A stretch of DNA of 64,000 bases from positions 29,478-93,477 of the forward strand of contig CAYNYF010000002.1 in NCBI GenBank assembly GCA_964401385.1. The letters are read 5' to 3'. Of the stretch, positions 1 through 7,424 are shown in pieces (position 1 is the first letter of the stretch; each line of letters starts with the position of its first letter). The DNA is from CAYNYF01 sp964401385. GTDB taxonomy: Bacteria; Planctomycetota; Phycisphaerae; SM23-33. The notes beneath the pieces were generated by a model. It was not told where the DNA came from, did not search any database, and worked only from the letters and a program-made list of their open reading frames with translations. The translations under genes and the position numbers were made by a program.

Positions 1-292
1 CACCTTCGGCGACGCACTCGGCCAGCCGGATGGGGCCCTCTACGGCTGTGATCAGATCGGCCAGAGAAATCTCCGCCGGACCGCGCGCCAGGCGGTAACC
101 GCCGCGGACGCCGCGGACCGACTCGACGAACCCGGCCGATGAAAGCTGCTTCAGCACGTTCATCAGCAGCGACAGCGGCACGCCGGATCGGCCGGCTATC
201 TCCCGGGCGCTGGAGACCTGCTCCTCGGCCAGCCTCGCCAGGTGCGTCATCGCGATCAACCCGTAACCGGTCTTCTTGGTCAGAGCTAACAT
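1..292 (-). CDS. Rrf2-family transcriptional regulator, C-terminus cut by window edge
   Basis: Reading from the ATG at 292-290 gives 97 codons starting MLALTKKTGYGLIAMTHLA, followed by a winged-helix region with SSAREIAGRSGVPLSLL and the wing RGVRGGYRLA. This is the typical N-terminal DNA-binding domain of Rrf2 proteins (IscR, NsrR and CymR relatives). The part that would carry the three cluster-binding cysteines is not complete: only one Cys (AECVAEG) is visible before the edge, so it cannot be said whether it binds an Fe-S cluster. Two matching 21-bp dyads lie just upstream of the start, suggesting autoregulation. Rrf2 genes often precede Fe-S assembly operons, but what follows lies outside the window. 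Confidence 0.85.
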   Translation of the reverse strand, partial: MLALTKKTGYGLIAMTHLARLAEEQVSSAREIAGRSGVPLSLLMNVLKQLSSAGFVESVRGVRGGYRLARGPAEISLADLITAVEGPIRLAECVAEG

Positions 293-325
293 TCAAATAT
301 CCATTGACATCAGGTCCATTGAAAT

Positions 326-379
326 ATAGCACCCTTTTGGTACTATTTCCAGCCCAATATAGGACTATTTCGGTACGAT
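326..379 (-). promoter_or_regulatory. Pair of 21-bp operator-like dyads upstream of the Rrf2 gene
   Basis: In an A/T-rich patch that contrasts with the GC-rich surroundings there are two related dyads on the plus strand: ATAGCACC-N5-GGTACTAT at 326-346 and ATAGGACT-N5-GGTACGAT at 359-379. Their starts are 33 bp apart, about three helical turns, so both would face the same side of the DNA. Size and symmetry fit operators of Rrf2 proteins, and the adjacent divergently read gene encodes one. Binding is inferred. The next gene to the right points towards this site, so only the Rrf2 promoter is likely to be controlled. Confidence 0.55.
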
Positions 380-529
380 TTCCAGCAAAATTCTCAGAAA
401 AACAGGCGAATCCAGCAGATCCCCGTGATTTCTCTAAGTTGCTGCTTTGACAAGGCTAACGCGACGAACAAACGTCTCGCCTGGCCGGGGTCGCCCCCCG
501 GTGCCGGCCCGCTGGCGGTCCGCTGCCAC

Positions 530-1258
530 TCAGACGGGGAGGCCCCATTCTCGCAGGGGGTCGATGATTTGGCCAACGCTGCTCACGGCCGCGTCGGCTG
601 CGGTCGCGGGCTCGCCGTCCGGATGCACGATCCGGATCGCCCGCATGCCGGCCTGCCTGGCTCCGACGATGTCGGTCTCCTCCAAGTCGCCGACGTGGAC
701 GGCCTGTGTCGGCTTGCAGCCCAGCCGGTACAAGGTGTGATGAAACTGGCGAACCTCCGGCTTGGTCGTGCCGGTCTGGTCGGAGAAGGTGAAATGGTCC
801 AGCAACTGTGCGATGCCGTCTTGCTCCATGACCGCGTACAGGTCGTGGCCGAGGGTCATTCCCGTGTCGCTGATGATCGCCAGCGCCACCCGCCCGTGCA
901 GTGCCGTCAAGAGCGGCATGGCCCCGTCGGCCGGCACTGGCGGCTCGTCGCGCCCGGCCGAAGATATCAGCTCCCCCAGCCGGGCCGCCTCGGAGGCGCC
1001 CAGTCTGATTCCCATGGCTCCGGCCAGCCGCCGACCCATCTCCTCGGCGTCGAAGGCGGCGTGGCGGACGGCGCGATAGTGGTCCAGGTCGTGCCGGAGA
1101 ATGCCAAAGGCGTAGCTCAACTGGCTGTCGGCGACTTCCTTGCCGACTCTCGCCAGAAATCCCCGGCTGTAGTCCTCACGCAGTCGCTGCCGGCGGTTCA
1201 TGGCCGGCCCCTCCACGTACAGCGTGTTCCAGAAGTCGAACGTCACCGCCCGGATCAC
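530..1258 (-). CDS. HAD-superfamily hydrolase
   Basis: 242 residues from a GTG start at 1258. All four HAD motifs can be read: motif I FDFWNT near residue 8 (nucleophile Asp, with Asn where a second Asp is common), motif II ISDTG, motif III Lys in TTKPE, and motif IV GDLEETD. The cap region follows motif I as in subfamily I phosphatases of the phosphoglycolate phosphatase/haloacid dehalogenase type. The start overlaps the stop of the upstream oxidoreductase as GTGA, so the two are probably translationally coupled. The substrate cannot be told from sequence; a sugar phosphate or small phosphorylated metabolite is a guess from the neighbour. Confidence 0.85.
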   Translation of the reverse strand: MIRAVTFDFWNTLYVEGPAMNRRQRLREDYSRGFLARVGKEVADSQLSYAFGILRHDLDHYRAVRHAAFDAEEMGRRLAGAMGIRLGASEAARLGELISSAGRDEPPVPADGAMPLLTALHGRVALAIISDTGMTLGHDLYAVMEQDGIAQLLDHFTFSDQTGTTKPEVRQFHHTLYRLGCKPTQAVHVGDLEETDIVGARQAGMRAIRIVHPDGEPATAADAAVSSVGQIIDPLREWGLPV

Positions 1259-2298
1259 GATCGCACCGCCGCCGGCCGGCCGGACTCGATGCTCTCGTGG
1301 ATGGCGGCGATGGCGGCGACGTTGGCCAGGCCGTCTTCCAGCGGGCATGGCGGGGCGTTGCCGGCGACCAGGGCCGAAACGAACTCCGCGAACATCAGCG
1401 CCGGCGGCGAAGCGGCCGCGCCCGTCAGCGTCACCCCGATGGTGGAGGGATGCTCGTACCGCCCAGTCGCCTTGTGTAGCATCTGGTCGGTCAGGTCCGC
1501 CCGCACCGAACCGGATTGCCCGACCATCTCGTGGCGAAACTGGAAGATCAGCGGCAGCGAGACTGGCAGCACCCAGCAGGAGCTGAACGACCCGACCATC
1601 CCGCCGTCGAACTGGATGAGGGCGTGGATGGCGTCGTACGTGTCGATGCCCCGCCCGGTCAGAATGCCTTTGTGCCCGGCCGCGTGCACGCCGACGGGCC
1701 TTTGGTTGGCGATCCAGCCCGCCAGCTCCACCGTGTGGGCCATGAGAAACCACCCCGGCGAGGACTTGCCCAGCCAGCTCAGCAGCTTTGTCGGTACGTC
1801 GATGCGGTCGTCGAGCTGGGAGTTGCAGGAGATGATCGCTCCCAACTCGCCGGCCTCGGCCGCGGCCTTCATCGCCGACAGCGGCGGGTTCCAGTGGTTC
1901 TCGAAGGCGACCATTGCCCGCACGCCCGCGTCGGCCACGGCCCGGCATACCTTGCGGGCATCGGCCACGCTCATGGCCAGGGGCTTTTCGATCAAGAGGT
2001 GGCAGCCCGCGCCGGCGGCCGCGAGGGCGGGGACGACGTGGGCAAAGTCCGGCGTCGCGACCACCACCGCCTCCGGCGAGCACTTCCGGCACATCTCGCC
2101 CGTCTCGGCAAAACCGGGAACGCCGAGCTCCCCCTGCCCGGCGGCGCGGGCGGCGGCGTCGAGGTCGCAAAACCCCGCCAGCTCGACGTTCGCCATGGAA
2201 CGGCAAATCGCGGCGTACATCCGACCGCGGATGCCCATCCCCACGATGCCCACGCGAATCGGGCCTTTCCTGCCGCTGCTCGTCCGTCGTGCTGCCAT
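1255..2298 (-). CDS. Gfo/Idh/MocA-family oxidoreductase
   Basis: 347 residues. An N-terminal Rossmann fold begins with RVGIVGMGIRG (NAD(P)-binding glycine motif near residues 15-25) and is followed by the family signature EKPLA in LLIEKPLAMS, whose Lys is usually catalytic. The C-terminal alpha/beta dimerisation domain contains the expected DTYDAIHALIQFDGG segment. The family oxidises or reduces sugars, inositols and related polyols; the exact substrate is unknown. There is no signal peptide, so it is probably cytoplasmic. It is the first gene of a two-gene unit with the HAD hydrolase. Start ATG at 2298 has AGGAAAAG about 10 bases upstream. Confidence 0.88.
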   Translation of the reverse strand: MAARRTSSGRKGPIRVGIVGMGIRGRMYAAICRSMANVELAGFCDLDAAARAAGQGELGVPGFAETGEMCRKCSPEAVVVATPDFAHVVPALAAAGAGCHLLIEKPLAMSVADARKVCRAVADAGVRAMVAFENHWNPPLSAMKAAAEAGELGAIISCNSQLDDRIDVPTKLLSWLGKSSPGWFLMAHTVELAGWIANQRPVGVHAAGHKGILTGRGIDTYDAIHALIQFDGGMVGSFSSCWVLPVSLPLIFQFRHEMVGQSGSVRADLTDQMLHKATGRYEHPSTIGVTLTGAAASPPALMFAEFVSALVAGNAPPCPLEDGLANVAAIAAIHESIESGRPAAVRS

Positions 2299-2325
2299 CG
2301 GCTGTCTTTTCCTGATCCGCCGCGC

Positions 2326-2354
2326 TTGACTCCCGCGTGCCGGTGGATTCTAAC
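2326..2354 (+). promoter_or_regulatory. Possible sigma70-like promoter for the transglutaminase-like cluster
   Basis: TTGACT at 2326-2331, a 17-base spacer and TCTAAC at 2349-2354, about 65 bases before the first gene of the cluster. The -10 match is modest (4 of 6). Confidence 0.35.
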
Positions 2355-2417
2355 ACAGCGCGTGAGAGAAGACCTCCGACAGCGTCAAGATTGACGTAAC
2401 GCCAAGGGAGAGGACCA

Positions 2418-3998
2418 ATGGGCCTTCAAATCGGATGCTCCGCCGCCGTGATCGTGATGTCGCTCGCGCTGACCGGCAACGCTCTGGCCGCGGGCGTCGA
2501 GAGCATCGTCATCGACACCGACCGTAGCGTCAACTGCGCCTCGCTGGAGACGATTGTCGCCGACGTCACCCGCGGCTGCAAGGGAGACCAGGAGCGGGCC
2601 GTCGCCATTTACGACTTCATGGTCCGCATGATGTGGATGCACTACGACTACGACCTGCCGAAGGAGATGGAGAAAGGCCGGATGCGATCGGTGACGGACC
2701 CGCTGAAGGCCCTGAACGTCTACGGCATCGGCGGCTGCGGGATGCAGTCGGTGGTCTTCTCCACGCTGCTGAAGGCCGCGGGCCTGGAGCCTCGCCAGGT
2801 TGCCCCCGGCTTCGCCCACATCTCCAACGAGGTTCGCTGGGGCGGCAAGTGGCACTGGATGGACGTGTGGCTGCCGCTGTACCTGCTCGACGAGAAGGGC
2901 GAGATCTACTCCTACGACGAGCTCATGGCCAACCGCGCCCTGATTACCAAGGCTGTCAAGGAGGGGCGGCACTCGCCCAACTTCATGTATAACCCCGGCT
3001 CGGACACCCGCACCATGCTCGGCGCAAAGCCGCACCGCGCGCTGGGCTCGGGAGCGCGTGAGGTCAACTACGTGGAGAACCTCCGCCTGCGCCCGGGCGA
3101 GCGCGTCACCTGGCTGTGGGACAACGTCGGCAAGTGGTACTTCCCCGGGGAGAAGTTCGCGTTCCCGGCCTTCAAGTTCCCGGCCGATAGGAACGCCAAG
3201 CGGGCCTTCCCCTACTGGGAGCCCTACCGCAAGGACCTGGTCGGCGGGTCTCACCCCTGGTCCAAGGTCTATTACCGCTACTACGGCAACGCGATCTTCG
3301 AGCATCGGGTGCCGCTGACGAAGGACGGGCTGGCTGGCTGGGGGGCGAAGCTGACGAACGTCGCCGAGGTGGCGGCCGGGGCCGACGACCCGAAGACAAA
3401 TGGCCCGGTCGTCGGCGTCGGTTGCCGGGATGCGACGGCTCCGGCGGTCATCGAGATCCCCTTCGACCTGCCTTACGTCATCGCCGACTCCCAGATCGAG
3501 TGCGACGCCGAGCCCGCCGCCGGCGGGAATGTCACCTTCGCCTACTCCCTCGACGGCGGCAAGACCTGGAAGCTCGCCGCCTCCGGTGGCGAGCCGGGCA
3601 AGCCCGCCCGCAAGTTCAGCATCGGCAGGCCCAACGCCAGGAAATATCCCGCCGGCACCACCAGCGGACAATACGCCTACCGCCTGCGGATCACGCTGGC
3701 GCCCGGCAAGGGCATCGGCGCGATCAAGCGGCTGACCGTTACCAACACCACCATGCTGAACTTCTACTCCCGCCCGCAGCTCGAGGTCGGAAAGAACGTG
3801 GTCACCGTGGCCGCCGCCGCCGGTTCACCGCTGGACAAGACGCCCCTGGAGATCACCTGGCGCTGGCTGGAGGATTGGAAGGACGAGAAGAGCTTTACCC
3901 ACAAGGTCGCGCGCAGCGGCCAGAGCTGCGTCATCCAGGTCGGCGGGACCAAGCGGCCGAAGATGAAGTCCATCACCATCCACTGCCCGCTGCGATGA
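2418..3998 (+). CDS. Secreted transglutaminase-like (papain-fold) protein, paralogue 1 of 3
   Basis: 526 residues. Residues 1-25 look like a signal peptide (hydrophobic core AAVIVMSLALTG, then NALAAG). A transglutaminase-like core follows, with a candidate triad Cys107 in GIGGCGMQ, His134 in GFAHISNEV and Asp149 in WHWMDVW, in the order and spacing of that superfamily. The rest has aromatic-rich beta-type segments (LWDNVGKWYFPGEKF, YYRYYGNAIFEH), a module with SLDGGKTWKLAA resembling sialidase/BNR-type strands, and a conserved tail KRPKMKSITI. The active-site call is by motif only; substrate and activity (protease, amidase, cross-linking or structural) are unknown. SD GGGAGAGG precedes the start. 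Two full-length paralogues follow directly. Confidence 0.75.
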   Translation: MGLQIGCSAAVIVMSLALTGNALAAGVESIVIDTDRSVNCASLETIVADVTRGCKGDQERAVAIYDFMVRMMWMHYDYDLPKEMEKGRMRSVTDPLKALNVYGIGGCGMQSVVFSTLLKAAGLEPRQVAPGFAHISNEVRWGGKWHWMDVWLPLYLLDEKGEIYSYDELMANRALITKAVKEGRHSPNFMYNPGSDTRTMLGAKPHRALGSGAREVNYVENLRLRPGERVTWLWDNVGKWYFPGEKFAFPAFKFPADRNAKRAFPYWEPYRKDLVGGSHPWSKVYYRYYGNAIFEHRVPLTKDGLAGWGAKLTNVAEVAAGADDPKTNGPVVGVGCRDATAPAVIEIPFDLPYVIADSQIECDAEPAAGGNVTFAYSLDGGKTWKLAASGGEPGKPARKFSIGRPNARKYPAGTTSGQYAYRLRITLAPGKGIGAIKRLTVTNTTMLNFYSRPQLEVGKNVVTVAAAAGSPLDKTPLEITWRWLEDWKDEKSFTHKVARSGQSCVIQVGGTKRPKMKSITIHCPLR

Positions 3999-4011
3999 GG
4001 AGTCCGCCGCC

Positions 4012-5565
4012 ATGGGGAAAGAGCTGAGCCGAATCGTCGTCCGAACCGACCACAGTGTGGACTGCTCCAGCCCGGCCAGCATCGTCGCCGACGTCTGCCG
4101 AGGCTGCCGCAGCGACCGCGACAAGGCCGTGGCCATTTACAATTTCCTGGTCCGCACCGTGTACATGCCCAACCACTCCCATCGCCCGGTCGAGCCGGCG
4201 GACGAGGCCACCCGGCGAAAGGTGGGCCTGGACCTGTGGTTCGTTAACGACCCGATCAAGTACGTGACGGTTTATGGCTGCTGCGGCTGCGGGCCGCAGG
4301 CGCACCTGTTTGCGACCCTCCTGGGCCAGGCGGGGCTGTCGTGCAGGCTGCTCGCCCCGGGCTTCGGGCACGTCAGTACGGAGGTTCGGTGGGGCGGCAA
4401 GTGGCACTGGCTGGACGTCTGGCTGCCGGCCTACGTCACCGACGGCACGGGTGAGATCTGCTGCTACGACGAGCTGATGGCCGACCGCTCGCTGGTCGCC
4501 GACGCCCTGGCCGAGGGCCGCGCTTCGGGGAACTTCATCTGCAACCGCCGCGATCACCTGCCGGCCGTCATCCATGCCGGGAGGCACAAGCCCGGCGGGC
4601 GGGCCGGATACCGCCAGACGACCGTCGAGGACCTCCGCCTGCGCCCGGGCGAGTCGTGCACTTGGCTGTGGGGCAACGTCGGCAAGTGGTACTGGCCGGC
4701 GGCGTACTACCCCGGCGAGCTTCCCTGCGGCCCGGCGTTCAAGTACACCGGCGACCGGCACTGCGCCGACGCCTTCGAGCACTGGCGCCCGTACCGCAAG
4801 CTCATCCGGCACGGGCCGCACGCGCCGGACAACGTGTACTACCGGTATTACGGCAACGCCATCTTCGAGTGCTGCCCGCCTCTGACGCGGCGCGGGCTGA
4901 AGGGCGTGGGCGCGAAGCTGGAGCACGTCGCCTTTGCCGGCGGCGGCGTCCGTTGCGGGAGGGCGCCGAAGGGCGGCGGCGCGGCCGTCGGCAGCATCGA
5001 GATCGATTTCGCCCTGCCGTACGTCATCGCTGACACCGAGATCGCCGGCACCGCCGACGTACCCTGCGGGGCCATCAGCTTCTGCTATTCCCTCGATGGC
5101 GGCCGAAACTGGCTGCTGGGAGGGGAGGTGAGAAAGAGCGGCAGCTTCGGACCCATCCACATCGGCCGGCCCAACACCTACGAGTATCCTGCGGGCAGCA
5201 CGACGGGGCGGTATGGCTTCCGGCTGCGCGTGGTGCTCCGCGGCGGGGAGGCCGGCAAGGCCGCCACCCTGAAGTCCATGATCTTCACCAACACGACCAT
5301 GCTGAACTTCTACTCCCGGCCGTGGCTGGAGGTGGGAGCGAACACAGTCACCGTCACCGCCCTAGGGGGCAAGGCCGTGAGGGCGGCGCCGCTGGAGGTC
5401 ACCTGGCGGTGGCTGGAGGACTGGAAAGACGAGAAGAGCTTCACCCACAAGGTCGCCAGGAGCGGCGCGAAGGCCGTCATTAAGGTCGGCGGCAGGAAGC
5501 GCCCGAAGATGAAATCCATAACCATCGCCCGCCCGGCCGCGGGGCCCGGGCGGAATGACGAATGA
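4012..5565 (+). CDS. Transglutaminase-like protein, paralogue 2 of 3, no signal peptide
   Basis: 517 residues, collinear with its neighbours over their whole length. The candidate triad is kept: Cys93 in YGCCGCGPQ, His120 in GFGHVSTEV, Asp135 in WHWLDVW. Unlike paralogues 1 and 3 it begins MGKELSRIVVRTDHSVDC with no hydrophobic leader, although GAGG lies 10 bases before the ATG and the start aligns with the mature N-terminus of the others. It is also richer in cysteine (for example VCRGC, CCGC, EICCYD, FECCPP). Either it is cytoplasmic, or it is exported with a partner. Its last residues (PAAGPGRNDE) differ from the short ends of the other two because the reading frame runs into a repeat-like element. 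It starts 13 bases after paralogue 1, so co-transcription is likely. Confidence 0.72.
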   Translation: MGKELSRIVVRTDHSVDCSSPASIVADVCRGCRSDRDKAVAIYNFLVRTVYMPNHSHRPVEPADEATRRKVGLDLWFVNDPIKYVTVYGCCGCGPQAHLFATLLGQAGLSCRLLAPGFGHVSTEVRWGGKWHWLDVWLPAYVTDGTGEICCYDELMADRSLVADALAEGRASGNFICNRRDHLPAVIHAGRHKPGGRAGYRQTTVEDLRLRPGESCTWLWGNVGKWYWPAAYYPGELPCGPAFKYTGDRHCADAFEHWRPYRKLIRHGPHAPDNVYYRYYGNAIFECCPPLTRRGLKGVGAKLEHVAFAGGGVRCGRAPKGGGAAVGSIEIDFALPYVIADTEIAGTADVPCGAISFCYSLDGGRNWLLGGEVRKSGSFGPIHIGRPNTYEYPAGSTTGRYGFRLRVVLRGGEAGKAATLKSMIFTNTTMLNFYSRPWLEVGANTVTVTALGGKAVRAAPLEVTWRWLEDWKDEKSFTHKVARSGAKAVIKVGGRKRPKMKSITIARPAAGPGRNDE

Positions 5566-5658
5566 CCAAGCCCGAATGACGGGCCACGAAGCCCCCGCCT
5601 CTTCGACGTTCGGCCTTCGGGGCTGTCTGGTCGTTGGGGTTTGGCTATGGGTCATTCG
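5559..5658. repeat. 100-bp element with perfect 9-bp inverted ends
   Basis: CGAATGACC at 5559-5567 is the exact inverse of GGTCATTCG at 5650-5658. Near the left end the heptamer GAATGAC occurs three times (5553, 5560, 5574). The interior holds a smaller inverted pair AGCCCC/GGGGCT that could form a hairpin. The left end supplies the last codons and stop of paralogue 2. It looks like a miniature repeat or a palindromic intergenic element rather than coding sequence; its copy number in the genome cannot be seen here. Confidence 0.5.
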
Positions 5659-5689
5659 CCAGTGGCTGCCCCGATGAAAGGAGTTGGTT

Positions 5690-7288
5690 ATGCACGAGTG
5701 CGCATTGATTCTTCTGGTTCTCACCATGTCGACGGCTGTCGGCGCCGCCGGCGTCGAGAGCATCGTCGTCGACACCGACCGCAGCGTCAACTGCACCTCG
5801 CTGGAAACGATCGTCGCCGACGTCACCCGCGGCTGCAAGACGCAGCAGGACAAGGCGATCGCCATCTACAACTTCATGGTGCGGGCCGTGTGGATGGACT
5901 GGCACTCCCACCGCCCGCTGGAGATGAAGAACATCCAGTACCAGGGCAAGCGCCAGGACAAGCTGGTGTTCGCCAACGACCCGATTAAGTACATCGTGGT
6001 GTACGGCTTCTGCGGCTGCGGGCCGCAGGCGGGCGTCTACGGGGCGCTGTGCGAGGCCGCCGGGCTGAAATTCCGGCAGCTTGACCCCGGCTTCGGGCAC
6101 GTCAGCGGCGAGGTCTTCTGCGAGGGAAAGTGGCGCTGGCTGGACGTGTGGCTGCCGGCCTACGTGACCGACGGGAAAGGCGAGATCTACTCCTATGACG
6201 AGATCATGCAGGATCGGACGCGCTTCACCAAGGCCAGGGACGAAGGCCGCTGCCCGGTCAACTTCATGGTCAACTACAGCGCGGACGTCAACGCCGTAAA
6301 GAACGCGAAGAACCACAAGGCCGGCGGCCGGCCGTACTCGCAGAAGCACGTCGAGAACCTCGCCCTCCGTCCGGGCGAGTCGGTCACCTGGCTGTGGGGC
6401 AACGTGGGCAAGTGGTACTCGCCGGCGGGCCCGTACCTGGGAAGGCACCTCGACCGCCAGTTTCCCTCCGGCCCGGCCACCAAGTTCGCCAACGAGCGCG
6501 TCCTCAAGGACGCCTTCGGCTACTGGGAGCCGTACGCCAAGACGATTCCGGACGGCCCGCGTTCGAGGTGGAACAAGACCTACTACCGCTACTACGGCAA
6601 CGGGATCTTCACCCACCAGCCGGCGCTGACGAAGCAGGGCGTCGACGACTTCGACATGAAGCTGGACAACGTCCGCCCCCTGCCCGACGGCGGACTGGCG
6701 CTGACCGGGGGCGCCGGAGGGCGCGCCGAGCTGAGCTTCAAGCTGCCCTACGTCATCGCCGACACTGAGATCGAGGGCAGCGCGGAAGTGGGCAACGGGG
6801 GCGGGCTGAGCTTCTGCTTCTCCACCGACGGCGGGAAGACGTGGCTGCTCGGCGGGGAGGTCAAGACCAGCGGCGAGTTCGGCCCCATCCGGATCGGCAA
6901 GCCCAACACCTACGAGTTCCCCGCCGGCTCGACCAGCGGGCAGTACGGCTTTGCCCTGCGGATTGTTTTCCGCTGCGACGCCGACAGAAAGCCGGCGGTG
7001 CTCAAGAAGCTGAAGGTCACCAACACCACCATGCTGAACTTCTATTCGCGCCCTTGGCTGGAACCGGGCAGGAACAAGGTGACCGTCACCTGCAAGAGCG
7101 CCCGCGCCCTGGCCGCCACGCCGCTGGAGGTCACTTGGCGGTGGGTGGAAGGCTGGGACACAAAAGACCCAAAGGCAAAGTCCTTCCAGCACAAGGTCAC
7201 CAGGAACGGAGCGGAGTCCACCGTCCAGGTTGGCGGGACCAAGCGGCCGAAGATGAAGTCCGTGACCATCTCCTGCCCGGCCCGATAG
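5690..7288 (+). CDS. Secreted transglutaminase-like protein, paralogue 3 of 3
   Basis: 532 residues from the ATG at 5690, chosen because AAAGGAG lies 6 bases upstream. Residues 1-20 (MHECALILLVLTMSTAVGAA) are a short signal peptide. The candidate triad is Cys110 in GFCGCGPQ, His137 in GFGHVSGEV and Asp152 in WRWLDVW. The second half keeps the shared blocks: the Trp/Tyr-rich GNVGKWYSP, YYRYYGNGIFTH, LPYVIADTEIEG, STDGGKTWLLGGEV, TNTTMLNFYSRPWLE and the tail KRPKMKSVTIS. Like paralogue 1 it is probably exported to the periplasm or cell surface. It is separated from paralogue 2 by the repeat-like element, so it may be transcribed on its own. Function is unknown beyond the fold. Confidence 0.74.
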   Translation: MHECALILLVLTMSTAVGAAGVESIVVDTDRSVNCTSLETIVADVTRGCKTQQDKAIAIYNFMVRAVWMDWHSHRPLEMKNIQYQGKRQDKLVFANDPIKYIVVYGFCGCGPQAGVYGALCEAAGLKFRQLDPGFGHVSGEVFCEGKWRWLDVWLPAYVTDGKGEIYSYDEIMQDRTRFTKARDEGRCPVNFMVNYSADVNAVKNAKNHKAGGRPYSQKHVENLALRPGESVTWLWGNVGKWYSPAGPYLGRHLDRQFPSGPATKFANERVLKDAFGYWEPYAKTIPDGPRSRWNKTYYRYYGNGIFTHQPALTKQGVDDFDMKLDNVRPLPDGGLALTGGAGGRAELSFKLPYVIADTEIEGSAEVGNGGGLSFCFSTDGGKTWLLGGEVKTSGEFGPIRIGKPNTYEFPAGSTSGQYGFALRIVFRCDADRKPAVLKKLKVTNTTMLNFYSRPWLEPGRNKVTVTCKSARALAATPLEVTWRWVEGWDTKDPKAKSFQHKVTRNGAESTVQVGGTKRPKMKSVTISCPAR

Positions 7289-7346
7289 CCCGCCGCTGAC
7301 CGCCTTGCCGACCGGCCCCGGCGGCGCGCGACACGCCCGGCCGAAT

Positions 7347-7355
7347 TGGTACAAT
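7347..7355 (+). promoter_or_regulatory. Extended -10-like promoter element for mnmG
   Basis: TGGTACAAT at 7347-7355 fits an extended -10 (TGn followed by TACAAT), 70 bases before the mnmG start. No convincing -35 is present. A similar TGATACAAT occurs upstream of the gene at 37747. Confidence 0.35.
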
Positions 7356-7424
7356 GGGCGTTCGCCGAGGCTCCGGCGACGGCTTGTCTCGGCCGGCCTG
7401 CCCGACAGATGGTAGGCGGGCGGC

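Noticed and set aside
425..2329. A 634-residue plus-strand reading frame
   Set aside because: It is the antisense shadow of the oxidoreductase and HAD genes, which have clear motifs, and it shows no domain of its own.
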